A DNA stretch of 64,000 nt from Cryptomeria japonica (GCF_030272615.1 NC_081409.1:474172573-474236572), one strand, 5' to 3'. Counted from the stretch's first letter, positions 41,860 to 52,740 are shown. Translations and numbers: made by a program. Notes: generated by a model from the letters alone, not told the origin.

Positions 41860-42343
41860 AAGCCTAAATTCGAAGTCATTGTACCTAGTAACTATGCAAC
41901 TTCATCCTCCGCTTCCCATATTGACACAAATTCATTACCTTCAATATCCAAATCTTAAGCCGAAATACAAGGGTATGTGAGAATACTCTATTGAAGAAAC
42001 CTTTTGCAAATCTCTGTTACCTCCTTCACCTAATTCTTATGGTAAACCATCTTTGGAAAACCAATAATCCTTAGTTCCTATGAAGAAGCCTCAAGGTCCT
42101 TTTATAAAATGGGGGACTTTATCAGATGTAAGTGAAGAAAAGGACATCAAAGAATAGATATACAAAGATGAATATTTGAAGTCACCTAAATCAGAAATAC
42201 AACTACCCGTTGAACAATATGGTAAGGGTTTTACCATAATGCAAAGGATGTGATATGATGGCCACATTTCTATTAGATTAAGAAAGGAAGGACTCATTGA
42301 ACTTAAAAAACCTACTTTTTCATCTGCAAGAGGCACAAAAGGA
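41860..42343 (+). pseudogene. Element E protease tail and G-patch
   Basis: Starts KPKFEVIVPSNYATSSSA, which continues the protease of block 1 beyond the copia insertion. At 42150-42360 the plus strand reads IYKDEYLKSPKSEIQLPVEQ, then YGKGFTIMQRM, a stop where MGY has its Gly, YDGHISIRLRKEGLIEL and, in the same frame further on, KGLGYKGD. Thus both G-patch halves remain recognisable, but glycines in the middle are lost. See A, B and D. Confidence 0.78.
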
Positions 42344-43166
42344 TTGGGTTACAAAGGAGATATTATAGAGAACGCTACGACCAATTTAATTGAACAAATT
42401 CATAAATTGCAGGATGACAGTGAAATAGATTCTCACGAATGGGAGGGACTTTCTGAGATGTCTTCTAAAGATAAGCAGGTGGATGTGTCTCACTCTTACC
42501 ATTATACAAAAAAATATGATGATAGACAAAGTTCAGGGTCTAGACAATTAGAGAAAGATTTATAGAATATCGAGAATGACTCCTATGAGGAGGGTCAGAT
42601 ATCAGATGTGACAGATAACCTTGTGGTGAGTATTGATTTTGACCTTGAAGATATTATCATATACCTTGATTTTTTTTGTCTTAACCATTATATCCTTTGA
42701 TCCCAATCAACAAGATGATTCTCTTCCTCTTGTACATCTCAAACTCATAGATTGGGGGAAAGAAACCATACTTGAGCTTGAGACCTTTTATAAGGACAGT
42801 GCTATCATTGACCACATGAACCCCAAAGATCATTCATTTTTAGGAGATCACAAGATAGGCTTCACTTATGAACCCAATAATGTGACTTCCTTTGGATAAA
42901 ATGCCAATCTTTACAGTTGCAAAAATAGTATAATTAAAGATAGATCTACTGGTGAAAATAGTAATGCGACAGTATTAGATCAAGAAAAAGGAAAAATAAA
43001 GGACACATCCAATGGTGAAAACCTCTATGAGGTGCCGAAGGATGGAAGGCTTGACATTCTTCTTCAACCAACATATCAGGATATATCTTCAGTTGTCATT
43101 GAATCAACATAACCTATAAATATTGGAATAGAGGAGAATCCAAAGATCCTTCATCTCACAACTTCT
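42344..43166 (+). pseudogene. Element E pol linker
   Basis: Three open pieces (42344-42565, 42633-42899, then scattered) decode to acidic linker sequence similar to A: DSEIDSHEWEG against SEIDSDEWEWD of A, LPLVHLKLIDW against LPLIHLELIDW, and NGENLYEVPKDGRLDILL against NGENLLEAPEDGKFDTLL. A and E are therefore the closest pair here. Confidence 0.8.
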
Positions 43167-43911
43167 TTGTCAGCACAAGAAAAGGGAAATTTTATCAAGT
43201 TATTTAAGGATAGACAAATTAATTTTTCTTGGTCCTATGTAGATATGCCAAGCTTATATCTAGATCTCATTATGCATTATTTATCAATAGCTCTTGGAGT
43301 TAAACCAGTAAAACAAAAATCAAGGAAGATGCATCCACATATAGCTCTTTTGGTCAAAGTAGAATTGAAGAAGTTGTTCAATGTAATAATTGTCAGATCA
43401 ATTGACTATACTGAATGGATATCCAATATTATACCTATTTATAAACAAGACAAAAGCATCAGAGTATGTACAAATTTTTGAGATCTAAATAAAGAATGCC
43501 CAAAGGATGATTTTCCTTTACCTAACATAGATATCATTGTGGGATTGATAGTGGGACTTGCTATTCTATCATTAATGGACATATTTTCTAGTTACAATTA
43601 ATTCAAGATAGCACTAGAGGATCAAGATAAAACAACCTTCACTTGTTCGTACGGTACATACTGCTAGAATGTTATGTCACTTCATCTAAAGAATGGATGA
43701 GAAACATACCAAAGAGAAATGACTACTATCTTCCATGACATGATACATACCTTTATGGAAGATTATGTAGATGATATTTTGGTTAACTCATTCACACGAG
43801 AGGAGCATTTGAGTATACTAGACAAGATCTTTCGATGCATGGAACAATGTCTGCCTAAATAAAAAAAGTGTGTATTTGGAGTCACATCCGACAAAATTTT
43901 AGGATACATAG
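43167..43911 (+). pseudogene. Element E RT, cut by the LTR of D
   Basis: Readable motifs are NFSWSYVDMPSLYLDLIMHY, KQKSRKMHPHIALLVKVELK, RVCTNF, DFPLPNIDIIVGL and the catalytic DYVDDILVNS. It ends with CVFGVTSDKILGYI followed directly by TGTAGACACC, the LTR start of D. Stops occur at about 43481, 43600, 43665 and 43860. It is nearest to A in sequence. Confidence 0.88.
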
Positions 43912-44868
43912 TGTAGACACCTAAAAATGTCTCATTAATCTTGTACTAATTATTCGTCTAATTGATTAAATAATTCTTTTATTATTTAATTAAGTTAATT
44001 AATCTTATTTTTCTAATTTCATATTTCGTCATCGTCTTACTAATTATTTTGTTTCTTAATCTTTCATCATTTAATCATTTTAACCATTTTTCTAACGTTG
44101 ATTAAATATTTATTATTTAATTAATTCTAATTAATTCCCCAATTTAAATAATCTTTATTATTTAAATAGATTAATTAATTTCAATTTCTATCTCTAATCA
44201 TCTAATCATCAACTCTTTTCTACATATTAATTAAATATTTGTTATTTAATTAATTATGATTTAATCCTTTAAATTAAATAATCTTTATTATTTAATTAAA
44301 GTTCATTTCTAAATAATTAAATAGTTTCTTTAAATTATTTTATTAACTAGTTAATTCTTATAATTCCATTTCCAAATCCCCAAATTCTAATTTCTTCTAA
44401 TTTCATTAATTGTCTAATTTCAAATTCTTCTAATTTCTTCTAATTTCTATCACATGCGCATGATTTCAAAAACCAGATTGAAAATCAAAGTCAAAGTTCT
44501 AAATATATTCAAATAATATGTTGAATTAAAATAAATTCAATATTTGAATTAAAATCTCATGCAAAGATTAAATTGAAAATCTAAGTTAAAGTGCAAGCAC
44601 ATGCTAAATTAATTAATTAATTAAATCTTTATCTCTCCAATCTCTATTTCTAAATAAAGCTCTTTTTGTCATCCTCTTTATTTCCTCCAATCATTCTTTT
44701 TCTTCTCTCAGATAGCTTTTTCTCAATCAGTTAACTCCTTTAATCTATTCAATCTATTCCGTTTCACCTCTAAATCAACAATTCAACTATCAATTTTGAT
44801 GTGAGCTCACCTGAGTTCCACCTCTTGATCAATCTGTTCCACCTTTCAATCAATCCTCTTCAAAAATC

Positions 44869-44876
44869 TATAAATT
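44869..44876 (+). promoter_or_regulatory. LTR TATA box 1 of element D
   Basis: TATAAATT in AAAATCTATAAATTGAGC. The same context is the LTR TATA box of B. Confidence 0.5.
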
Positions 44877-45153
44877 GAGCATTCAATTTCCATTTTCAAC
44901 AATCACGAACTTTGAAATCTTCTAGTTAGCTTTTTCTAAATAAATCTCTCTTTGTCATCCTCTTTATTTCCTCCAATCATTCTTTTTCTTCTCTTAGTTA
45001 TCTTTTCTCAATCATTTAACTGCTTTACTCTATTCAATCTATTCTGTTTCACCTCTAAATCAACAGTTCAACTATCAATTTTCATGTGAGCTCACCTGAG
45101 TTCCACCTCTTGATTAATTTGTTCCATCTTTCAATCAATCCTCTCCAAAAATC

Positions 45154-45161
45154 TATAAATT
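45154..45161 (+). promoter_or_regulatory. LTR TATA box 2 of element D
   Basis: Duplicate of TATA box 1, 285 bp downstream, in the second unit. It lies about 285 bp upstream of the LTR end. Confidence 0.5.
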
Positions 45162-45449
45162 GAGCATTCAATCTCCATTTTCAACAATCACGAACTTTGA
45201 ATCTTTGTGTCATTTGCAGGTTGCCAGCGCAATATCTGAGAGCCATCATACCATAGAGAAGAGAAGCGCAATGGAATCCATATGCGATCATGGGATGGGG
45301 AGTTTTGATTAATCTATTTTTCATTCCTATTTCTTAATTGCATTATTTCATTGTCTGTTTGTTAAATTCTTTGATTAGATAAGGATTCGTGATTTCCCTT
45401 TGAATTCTAATTAATTGTTAGCAATGATGAATTTTACATGCACACATTT

Positions 45450-45468
45450 TGGTGAACCCGACGTGAAC
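45450..45468 (+). other. Primer-binding site of element D
   Basis: TGGTGAACCCGACGTGAAC, three bases after the LTR end. It begins with TGG as required but otherwise differs from A and B, so D may use another tRNA. Not assigned. Confidence 0.65.
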
Positions 45469-45589
45469 AACAACTAATTAACCTTCTCTGTTTTCTGTGT
45501 TATTTTTTGCAGATCGTACGGATTTTGTCCTTTTTTGCAGTTTTTGCATGATTTTCAAGACAAACCTTTTAGTCATGCATTCACGATTG

Positions 45590-46275
45590 TAGAATCACAC
45601 AATCACACAGACAGGGCTACGTAATCGATCAGACAGGGTTACACATTTGTGCGGAACCCATCGTGCAATCGCCCTTACACGATCACGCAATCGCTCTGAT
45701 ACTGTCACACATTCATTTTGAATCTTTCTGTTCTGATAATTCTATTTTTATTCCTTTTCTATTCTTTGATCTGTTTAATTCTACATGAAATTGAGTTTTG
45801 GAAACAAATTATTTTTATTGCTTGTTTTATTTTTAAGAGTTTATGGCACGTAAGGTACAATTCAGAATTTCAGGTACTAGAAGGACAAAGGAACAAAGAA
45901 GGCATGCCAGAAGCTATCAAAAAATTCTCAAAGTAGAAAAGAAGATACAAGATTGGGAAGACCAACCAGCCATCGACAGATACAATAGCTTAGTTCTTTC
46001 ATATCGGGTGAAATATGATTTGATTAACATTGAATGGATGATGAGAGATCTAGCTAGGGCCTCACAATCTGTTTTGCAGGTTTCTGATCAAATTTCGTTT
46101 CAATTTTTATTTTTTGTGTTATCTGCCTGTGTGTCATGTAATCACCTTGTTATTATCATGCAATCAACTTGTTATGATCATGCATTCGTCCTTTCAAGAT
46201 CACACAATCGATCTGACAGAATTACGCAATCACCTATGCAGGTTCATGCAATCGTACAGGTATCATCACGCATTC
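45590..46275. repeat. Minisatellite ATCACGCAATCGNNNTGNTA, about 21 bp (leader of D)
   Basis: Two clusters (45590-45715 and 46110-46275) of units such as GATCACGCAATCGCTCTGATA and ATCATGCAATCAACTTGTTAT. Period is about 20-22 bp. A coding-looking stretch (45843-46078) lies between the clusters. Confidence 0.75.
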
Positions 46276-46316
46276 GTTTATGTCAATTTTGGATTCTCTA
46301 TTTTTTGTTGATTTGA
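45843..46316 (+). CDS. Upstream ORF 1 in the leader of D (basic, unknown)
   Basis: 157 codons from 45843. The first 80 residues look like real protein: basic, helical MARKVQFRISGTRRTKEQRR, then KKIQDWEDQPAIDRYN and INIEWMMRDLARASQSVLQ. The rest is translated minisatellite and is probably not coding. A TTGCAG/GTTTCT boundary at about 46080 could be a splice donor, but this is weak. Some Ogre/Tat relatives have an extra ORF before gag; I cannot show homology. It sits upstream of the conserved leader block. No counterpart was found in A or B. Confidence 0.3.
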   Translation: MARKVQFRISGTRRTKEQRRHARSYQKILKVEKKIQDWEDQPAIDRYNSLVLSYRVKYDLINIEWMMRDLARASQSVLQVSDQISFQFLFFVLSACVSCNHLVIIMQSTCYDHAFVLSRSHNRSDRITQSPMQVHAIVQVSSRIRLCQFWILYFLLI

Positions 46317-46689
46317 TTTTACTGCTAATCATCTATTTGTAGCCTGTGGCGAATTTAAAGAAAGGATCTGATTAGTATTAGATCAATTGCACTCATACTC
46401 TCACACTTCATTTTTTGGTGCTTAAAATCAACAATGGTTAAAATGGACATGCATGCATAACACTTCAGTTTGGTGCTTAAAATTAAGATTGGTTAAAATT
46501 GACATGCATGTATAACACTTCGATTTGGGCTTAAAATCAACAATGGTTGAAATTGACATGCATGCCTTCATATTTTAATTTGGTGTTTAAAATGGACATG
46601 CACATGTGTAGTCAACACCTCAATTGGGGCTTTAAAAATGAACGTGAATCAGGCTGCATATAGATTAAATCACATTTGATTTTCTTAAG

Positions 46690-47350
46690 GGAAAGAACTT
46701 TTATTATGTCCAGGGTGGACCTACTATTACATTAACTAACTTTCCACCCGCCTTCAGGGTCTTGGGAGAAAGGAAGGAGGTGACAATGACACTCAATTTT
46801 ATTTTATTCCACGTAGAGAGGGGTATCTTTGACTAGGGTTTTCATCACCCCATAGAGATACTTTGAATTGGGATGCATTGGGGATATCATCTCTCCCAGC
46901 ATATTTTAAGCTGGTTTTCGAGCCGCTATATAAACATACTGGTCAGGTGGCTAGAGTGTTGAGTGAATTCAACATATGTTGGGGCCTTCCCTGCACCAAT
47001 AAGCTCAACTAAAGTCTTAAGTGGCTTGCTCTGAGAATCCTTCGTTGGATCAAGATCCCTCAAAATTTTAGAATAAGAACCAACTTAGTAGCCCAAAACC
47101 CTACATTGAATGATTCTGGGAGTGCGGATCGTACCCCATAGATACCCTTCATGTACCTACATTATGATACATAAATCCCTCAGTTATAAGATCTTCGGAT
47201 CTTCGGGGTAAGAGAGACTGGCATGCTTGAGAAGTGTGTACTGTGGAGTAGAGCCAGTGTTGCCAAACTCTCTATTTGTTCATTTTGTTTCTATATTTCG
47301 TAAGGGCCTCATTTGAATGGTTTCCAATTTCCAGCCTAAGCTTCTCTTCT
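46690..47350 (+). other. Conserved leader block in D
   Basis: Matches the minus strand of B 33530-34240: TTTTCGAGCCGCTATATAA, GTTGAGTGAATT, GGGGCCTTCCCT, AATAAGCTCAA, AGTGGCTTGCT. Non-coding. Conserved order across about 650 bp. Confidence 0.8.
46927..46936 (+). promoter_or_regulatory. TATA-like motif in the leader of D
   Basis: TATATAAACA after GCCGC, matching TATATAAATA of B and TATAAAATA of A in the same block. It lies about 1.28 kb before gag. Confidence 0.45.
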
Positions 47351-47599
47351 ATGTCTTTATATGTATCATTGTATTAGACCAGTATTGAGTCAATTATTTG
47401 GGCTATTTCAGGCCCTATCCTGTGCATCTCTAAATTCTCTGAGATTGTTTGAAAAACCAGTTCAGTCAGCTATATTTACCTCCAAACAATTGTTCTCAGA
47501 CTTGAAAAAACCACGAAACTTGTCCTATACACAGAATTACTGAAAACCAACTCCATTTTTGAAACTCAAAACTCAAATATTTATACACTTGTGACTATA

Positions 47600-47770
47600 G
47601 GAAGTCCTTGCATAGTCCTCATTTATGTCCTTATTATTGTCCTAAGTCTTTGCGTAGTCCTCATTTACATCCTTACTATCATACTAAGTCTTTGCATAGT
47701 CCTCATATACGTCCTTAGAAGTTGCATAAGTCCTTGCATAGTCCTAATATACATCCTTGTCTAGACCTCA
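47600..47770. repeat. Tandem repeat of GTCCTCATNTACGTCCTTA type
   Basis: About six diverged units of roughly 25-40 bp: GCATAGTCCTCATTTACATCC, then TTACTATCATACTAAGTCTTT and similar. Upstream of ORF 47823. Confidence 0.7.
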
Positions 47771-47822
47771 TATACGTCTGTGTTAGTCCATCATCATTTA
47801 CAAAGTCATAGCATGCATCTTA

Positions 47823-48173
47823 ATGGGTCTCCCAGGTGATGGTTTCCTCCCCTTTGAGCAACCTAATCTAGTGCCAAATGGTGGTCAACAAGAAATTATT
47901 GAAGGACTAGCTATCTTAGCTTGGGACTCAAGGAGAAACGCACCTCAGTATATAGGAGTCGAATACGAGATAAACATTGAGTATAAAATTTCCTGTAGGA
48001 TTGATAGAGAAATTCTTGCAGAACGTCTAAGAGAAGAAATGGAAAAACTACAGTACAGAAATCCCGAAATACTCAACAAGTCTCACGTTAAAATCCCCAA
48101 TATAGAGTCTAGTCTAGTGTTGCATACCTCATACCTACGTCTAGAGTCTAACATAAGTTGTCAGCTTGCATAA
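47823..48173 (+). CDS. Upstream ORF 2 in the leader of D (unknown)
   Basis: 116 codons ending 33 bp before gag. The residues look coding (GGQQEIIEGLAILAWDSRRN, then REILAERLREEMEKLQYR, a short coiled coil). I do not recognise a family. It lies after the conserved leader block and directly before gag, so it could be an N-terminal gag extension or a small regulatory ORF. No similar ORF was seen in A or B. Low confidence as a gene. Confidence 0.3.
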   Translation: MGLPGDGFLPFEQPNLVPNGGQQEIIEGLAILAWDSRRNAPQYIGVEYEINIEYKISCRIDREILAERLREEMEKLQYRNPEILNKSHVKIPNIESSLVLHTSYLRLESNISCQLA

Positions 48174-48205
48174 AGTTCTAAAACCACCCTCATATAGAAG
48201 TCTTA

Positions 48206-50399
48206 AATGCCCGTCACAAGGTCACAAAAGGCAAAAGGTATAATGGACCCAAACAATGACCAATCTGTAAACCCAACTTGGAATATGGACATATCAACTA
48301 ATCAACAATTAGGTACTCAGTCAATGTCTACACTACATGAACTACAACAACATTTAACATGAGAAGAAATTGAGTCAGCTCAACAAGACCCACATATCGT
48401 TATGATCTTAGATGCACTTATACATAGTTATAGGGACAAGTATCTTTTGTTGTTATTATAAAATGGGGCAAAATTATTAGAGGATTTTGATGTCACAAAG
48501 ATCTTACCACCAGGAAAGAGTTTAGGTCACGGTAACAGTCAAATACCAGATATAACACATATACAAGCAACAAACTCCAATTTTCCTCAGAATGCACCTA
48601 CGCAAACAAATGTCAGTACAAATGCAAACTCTCAATCAAGTGCATCATCTTTAATGATAAATGTTAGTGTACCAACACAGAGTATACCAATAATATCAAG
48701 TGGTTCAACACCTATTTCAACACAAATTCCTCATACAACGAGTGTGACCCAACCTCCAATTTCCTATTCTATAGGATCAACATATAGTACCCAAAATGCA
48801 AATCTAGGTCTTGCAAATACAACCACTACGACTCAGCCTAACATGGATTCACACATCAACTATTTCACAATACCTCATGGAATGTAAAACATGAGAAATT
48901 ACAATCATGGTACCTTCTAACAACCTCCTAGTTATGCTACCACAAATCCTTTTGTGGTAAACACATAGACACAAGGTGTACCGTTGACTCAAATGGATAT
49001 TCTGACACAACAGTTACACAATTTGCAACAATAAGTAACCACTATGAAATCTGGTAACGATAAAAAGAGCTACAAAATGCAGGACTTACGTCCTTATCCT
49101 TTTGATCACACATTGTACATGCCGCCTTTCCCACTACATTTTGAAACATCAAAATTCGATAGATACTGAGGGAAAGGCGATCCTAGAGACCACATCAGAG
49201 AGTTTTTTACGACATGCATAGAGGTTGCAACAAAGGACACTTACTTAATGAGACTGTTTCCTAAAAGTCTAGGGCCCCAGCCTTAGAGTGGTTTTCACAT
49301 CTACCACCAACCATCACATCATGGGGAGGATTAGTAGAACACTTTATTGCAAATTTTTCACATAACATTAAAACCCTAGTTACTTTAACGGACTTGTGTG
49401 CCATGAAACAATAGGAAAATGAAACATTTGCATCCTTCATACAACGATGGATGACTCTCTATAGGAGGTGTAAGACAATTATTCCAGAAACAGACCAAGT
49501 GGATATGTTCTTTGAAAACTTGATCCCTAAGATTAAATATCCCTTACAAATGCAATGTTTAACCACGTTCAAACAAATCACGAAAAAAGCTCTAAAATGT
49601 GAGAAAGGATTAGTGGAACAAGGTCTTATTAAGTATGGAAACACCAACAACAATGACAAATCAAAGTTTTGGTCGAAAAACAAGAATGTTACCAATGATG
49701 GTGTTGTAGACACCCGAATAGTAAATAGAACTCAACCGGTTTTATCTCTAGGCACTAGTCAATCATCAAATCCACATATGGAGAATAGGATTGCCTCAAC
49801 AAATGTAAATGCTACACAAAACATAAACACAAAGTACCCTAGGGTAAATGCTTCAAGAAGGAATTACACACCTCTAGGAGAACTTATTGAGTCAGCGCTC
49901 GAAAAGTTAATACAGACAAACACGATCACTTTACCGAAAATAAGAGTATATGACCCAGGTCCTTTCAAACCCACATGGTGGAATGATAATGATTTCTATG
50001 ATTATCATCGGACTAAAGGTCATAAAACGACACTATAAATTGAAAAAATTGGTCCAAGATATGATAGACGAAGGCGACATCACAATCGATACCGATAAAA
50101 CCTCAACAAACACAAATCATACAATCTTTAAGGATCCATTTGTTAAGCATGACAAAGGGAAAGCTACTACATCAGGTACTCAAGATAATACAACTAACTA
50201 CACAAAGGTCTCATATGACTACACTATTCATGCCATTAGCTTAGAAGAAGTAGTAAACAAAGATTCACAAGAAACACTTGATCAAGATGAGCAATATCTA
50301 GGAACTCACACAGATGATAACCAAATTTGCATGTTGTCAGAGGCACCAAAATACGATGATGATAGAAATATTTGTCTTAGAGACTAGGGGCATGACGAA
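48206..50399 (+). pseudogene. Element D gag
   Basis: Starts at 48206 (MPVTRSQKAKG), parallel to B. Then come NGAKLLEDFDVTKILPPGK, a Ser/Thr/Asn-rich segment (48540-48890), the capsid-like block PFPLHFETSKF, and QCLTTFKQITKKALKCEKGL. The zinc knuckle reads FYDYHRTKGHKT, where the first Cys is Tyr. A frameshift near 50030 leads to KLKKLVQDMIDEGDITIDTD (the IQDLIDxGDI block). Stops at about 48361, 48462, 48887, 49170 and 50387 break it. Confidence 0.88.
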
Positions 50400-51375
50400 G
50401 CATCTCATTCAGGATGGTTCCAAGATGAACTTATAGAACAAATCATGGATGTCAAACATACACATGAAGCCTATGAAGAGGGATTTAACATAAACCTTGA
50501 TAACATAGCATATGATACTGACAATACTTGCCAAAGAGATGATATAGTGGCTACAATCACAATAACTCCTAGAGATAGAGACTGTGCAGTAGTTATTCGC
50601 AGATCAAAGGTAACTTTACAAGGAGTACCACCAAACCTACCACCAACAATAGGGACCTATAATTTTGTGGAGCAACTCAAGAAAACCCCGACACAAATAG
50701 AACTTTTTGAACTCTTGCGTATTTCACCCACTCATAAAGCCATTCTAGAGAAAGCGCTTCAAAATTCAGTAGTGGATAGAGATATAAATAAAAATGCCTT
50801 CCAATCCATGGTAGGGAATTTGGCACAAGGCACTCCAATTGTATTTATAGGAACATGACATTCCTAGTGATAGACTGCTCCATAATGACCCGCTACATCT
50901 AGAAGCTTACATACATAAGAGAAGAATCAGAAGAGTACTCATAGATGGAGGAGTTGGTCTCAATATTTGTACTTTAAAACTAGTTAAAGCACTAGGATAT
51001 TCTGAACTTCACATTGATTCATCCAAGAAGATAAATATCAAGGCATATGATGATGAAGAATGTCCCTCAAAAGGCATTGTCACACTACCTGTACAAGTGG
51101 GACCTATAACAACAGAGGTCACTTTTCAAGTCTTGGACATAGAACTAGGATATAACATGTTTCTGGGCTGCCCATGGATCCACACCATGCAAGAAATACC
51201 ATCCATATTTCATTAGTGTGTCAAATTCCCATATAATGGTATTGAAATCACCATAAAAGGTGATCCAAATCCCTTCCAACACTGCAATTACTTGAAAGAA
51301 AGTGTGGATAATCAGGTACCTATTAATCAAGCAACACCTCTCACTACACAACTGGATGCATTAACAATCACATAA
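50400..51375 (+). pseudogene. Element D aspartic protease region
   Basis: The N-terminal block TPTQIELFELLRISPTHKAI is open (50445-50858); a frameshift follows. The active-site strand VLIDGGVGLNICTLKLVKAL then appears at about 50940, followed by ELGYNMFLGCPWIHTMQEIP and KFPYNGIEITIKGDPNPFQHC. It has the same DGG active site as A, B and E. One stop (TAG at 51215) replaces a conserved Gln (HQC in other copies). Confidence 0.88.
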
Positions 51376-52071
51376 ACAAAGAAGAATATGTCTACAACAT
51401 CTTCTTTACAGATACAAGATATGGGTTGTGGAGAGTACTCTATGGCAAATACTTCAAGTGAAAAACAATTATCTCTATCTCCTAAGTCTTTTGGGAAGTC
51501 TAAAAATGCAGTACAGAAACAAGACAAAGGAAAAGAAATTGTCAGATACACAGACTCATGCTCTTTCATTAGATGGGGTGACTTACAGGAAGAATCCCTG
51601 AATGAAGATGTCAACCATTGGATATATAGAGAAGAGGATCATATGAAAATACCCAAAATACCCCTAGATCAGTATGGCAATGGATTCAAAATTCTCCACA
51701 AACATGGATATGATGGTACCATAGGCTTGGGGTCACAACAAAAAGGAAGACTAGAGCCTATTGTCCCTAATGACAATCCAGGGAATCAAGGGTTAGGTTA
51801 TAAGCATGTACCGCATATCACAGAGGCAAGACAACGTACCTTAGATATATTAAATAGACCAATGAAACCGTTAGACTATATACCGCAAAGGGATTTGTCC
51901 ATGCGTGTGCTTTCCTCTTCATCTCAAACAAGTAATCAAGTACCCACATCGCCTAGTGTAGAATCAGAGGGGGAAGACATGAGACAACTCCTGCAAGAGC
52001 CTAACACTAAATCACAAAATGATACAGTTGTTGACACAAAAATACAAGCTAATGTTGCAATACACACATGA
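51376..52071 (+). pseudogene. Element D G-patch region
   Basis: This 227-codon open stretch contains WIYREEDHMKIPKIPLDQ, YGNGFKILHKHGYDGTIGLG, SQQKGRLEPIVP and GNQGLGYKHVP. It is the best preserved G-patch in the window: both halves, all framing glycines and the GLGY end. It follows the protease tail by about 15 codons and precedes the acidic linker. Nucleic-acid binding is the known role of the domain; its role in these elements is unknown. Confidence 0.85.
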
Positions 52072-52740
52072 TCACTACCAGCAGATGAAACAAATCCATG
52101 GTTATTATCAATACTCTTGCCATGGGAAACTACTCAAGATCAACCTAATGAATCAAATGAAGAAAGATTATGATGACTTATACTAGGCTTAAGAAGGGTA
52201 ACTACTATCCAAAGAAGACCACTCAATCTACAACAGAATCAGAGGCAGGAACAAGAGGAGATAAGTGATAACACCTCAAACAATGAAACATACATTGAAA
52301 GTGAGACAAACTCTCACAACTATGAGTTCTTATCACTCCATGATTCAAGCCCACGAACAAGTGTCATACTAAGGTATCAAATAAAACCTATACAAGATGA
52401 AAATACACCAAGTCAATCAAACAATCAAGTCCTCATGTTATCAAAATCTAGTATAGAAGGGAGTAATGACTTACCCCTTGTACATTCACACTTGATTGAT
52501 TAGGGGCAAGAAGGAAAACCAACTCTAGATTGGTTTGAAAATGATGAAACAATTGCAGAATTCCTCGGAGTCAGAGAGGGATTTCCATAAGGTGACCATA
52601 AAGCAAGATTTGTTGTAGACCTGGATAGGACAACATACTTTGGAGAGGCAAGTACCCCTACAACATAAGATACAGATCAAAATAACCATAATGGCAAGAG
52701 CAAGTTAGGTAACCTCCCTATCGAAAGAGAAAATTCAACA
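52072..52740 (+). pseudogene. Element D pol linker
   Basis: Acidic, Ser/Thr/Asn-rich protein in pieces with several stops. LPLVHSHLIDW-like sequence (stop in place of W at about 52500) matches the linkers of A and E, as does a DWFENDETIAEFLG stretch. Confidence 0.7.

Larger units (their letters stand above)
16107..43911 (+). mobile_element. Ty3/gypsy retrotransposon E, split by a 24.8-kb nested insertion
   Basis: Two plus-strand blocks form one element. Block 1 (16107-17056) holds the gag end and protease; block 2 (41860-43911) holds the protease tail, G-patch, linker and RT. The copia insertion 17057-41859 separates them, with AAGTT before and AAGCC after it. The residues after the junction (KPKFEVIVP) continue the protease tail just as NLKPAQEVIVP does in element A. 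The 5' end is missing before 16107 and the RT is cut at 43911 by the LTR of element D. The element is old and full of stops. Confidence 0.82.
44651..45205 (+). repeat. 286-bp tandem duplication in the LTR of D, with duplicated core promoter
   Basis: Unit 1 starts at 44651 (TAAATAAAGCTCTTTTTGTC) and unit 2 at 44937 (TAAATAAATCTCTCTTTGTC). They share nearly all sequence through ATCACGAACTTTGAA. Each unit includes TCTATAAATTGAGC (TATA at 44869-44876 and 45154-45160). Confidence 0.9.
43912..45446 (+). mobile_element. 5' LTR of element D
   Basis: Starts TGTAGACACCTAAAAATG and ends GCACACA, 1535 bp. It is rich in TTAATTAA-type sequence. It contains a 286-bp tandem duplication (44651-45205) carrying the TATA box twice. 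Start and PBS spacing agree with A and B. Confidence 0.82.
45469..48205 (+). other. Element D leader
   Basis: 2.74 kb between PBS and gag. Contains ATCACGCAATCG-type minisatellites (45590-45715, 46110-46275), two upstream ORFs (45843 and 47823), the conserved block 46690-47350, and a GTCCTCATTTACATCCTT-type repeat at 47600-47770. Confidence 0.7.
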
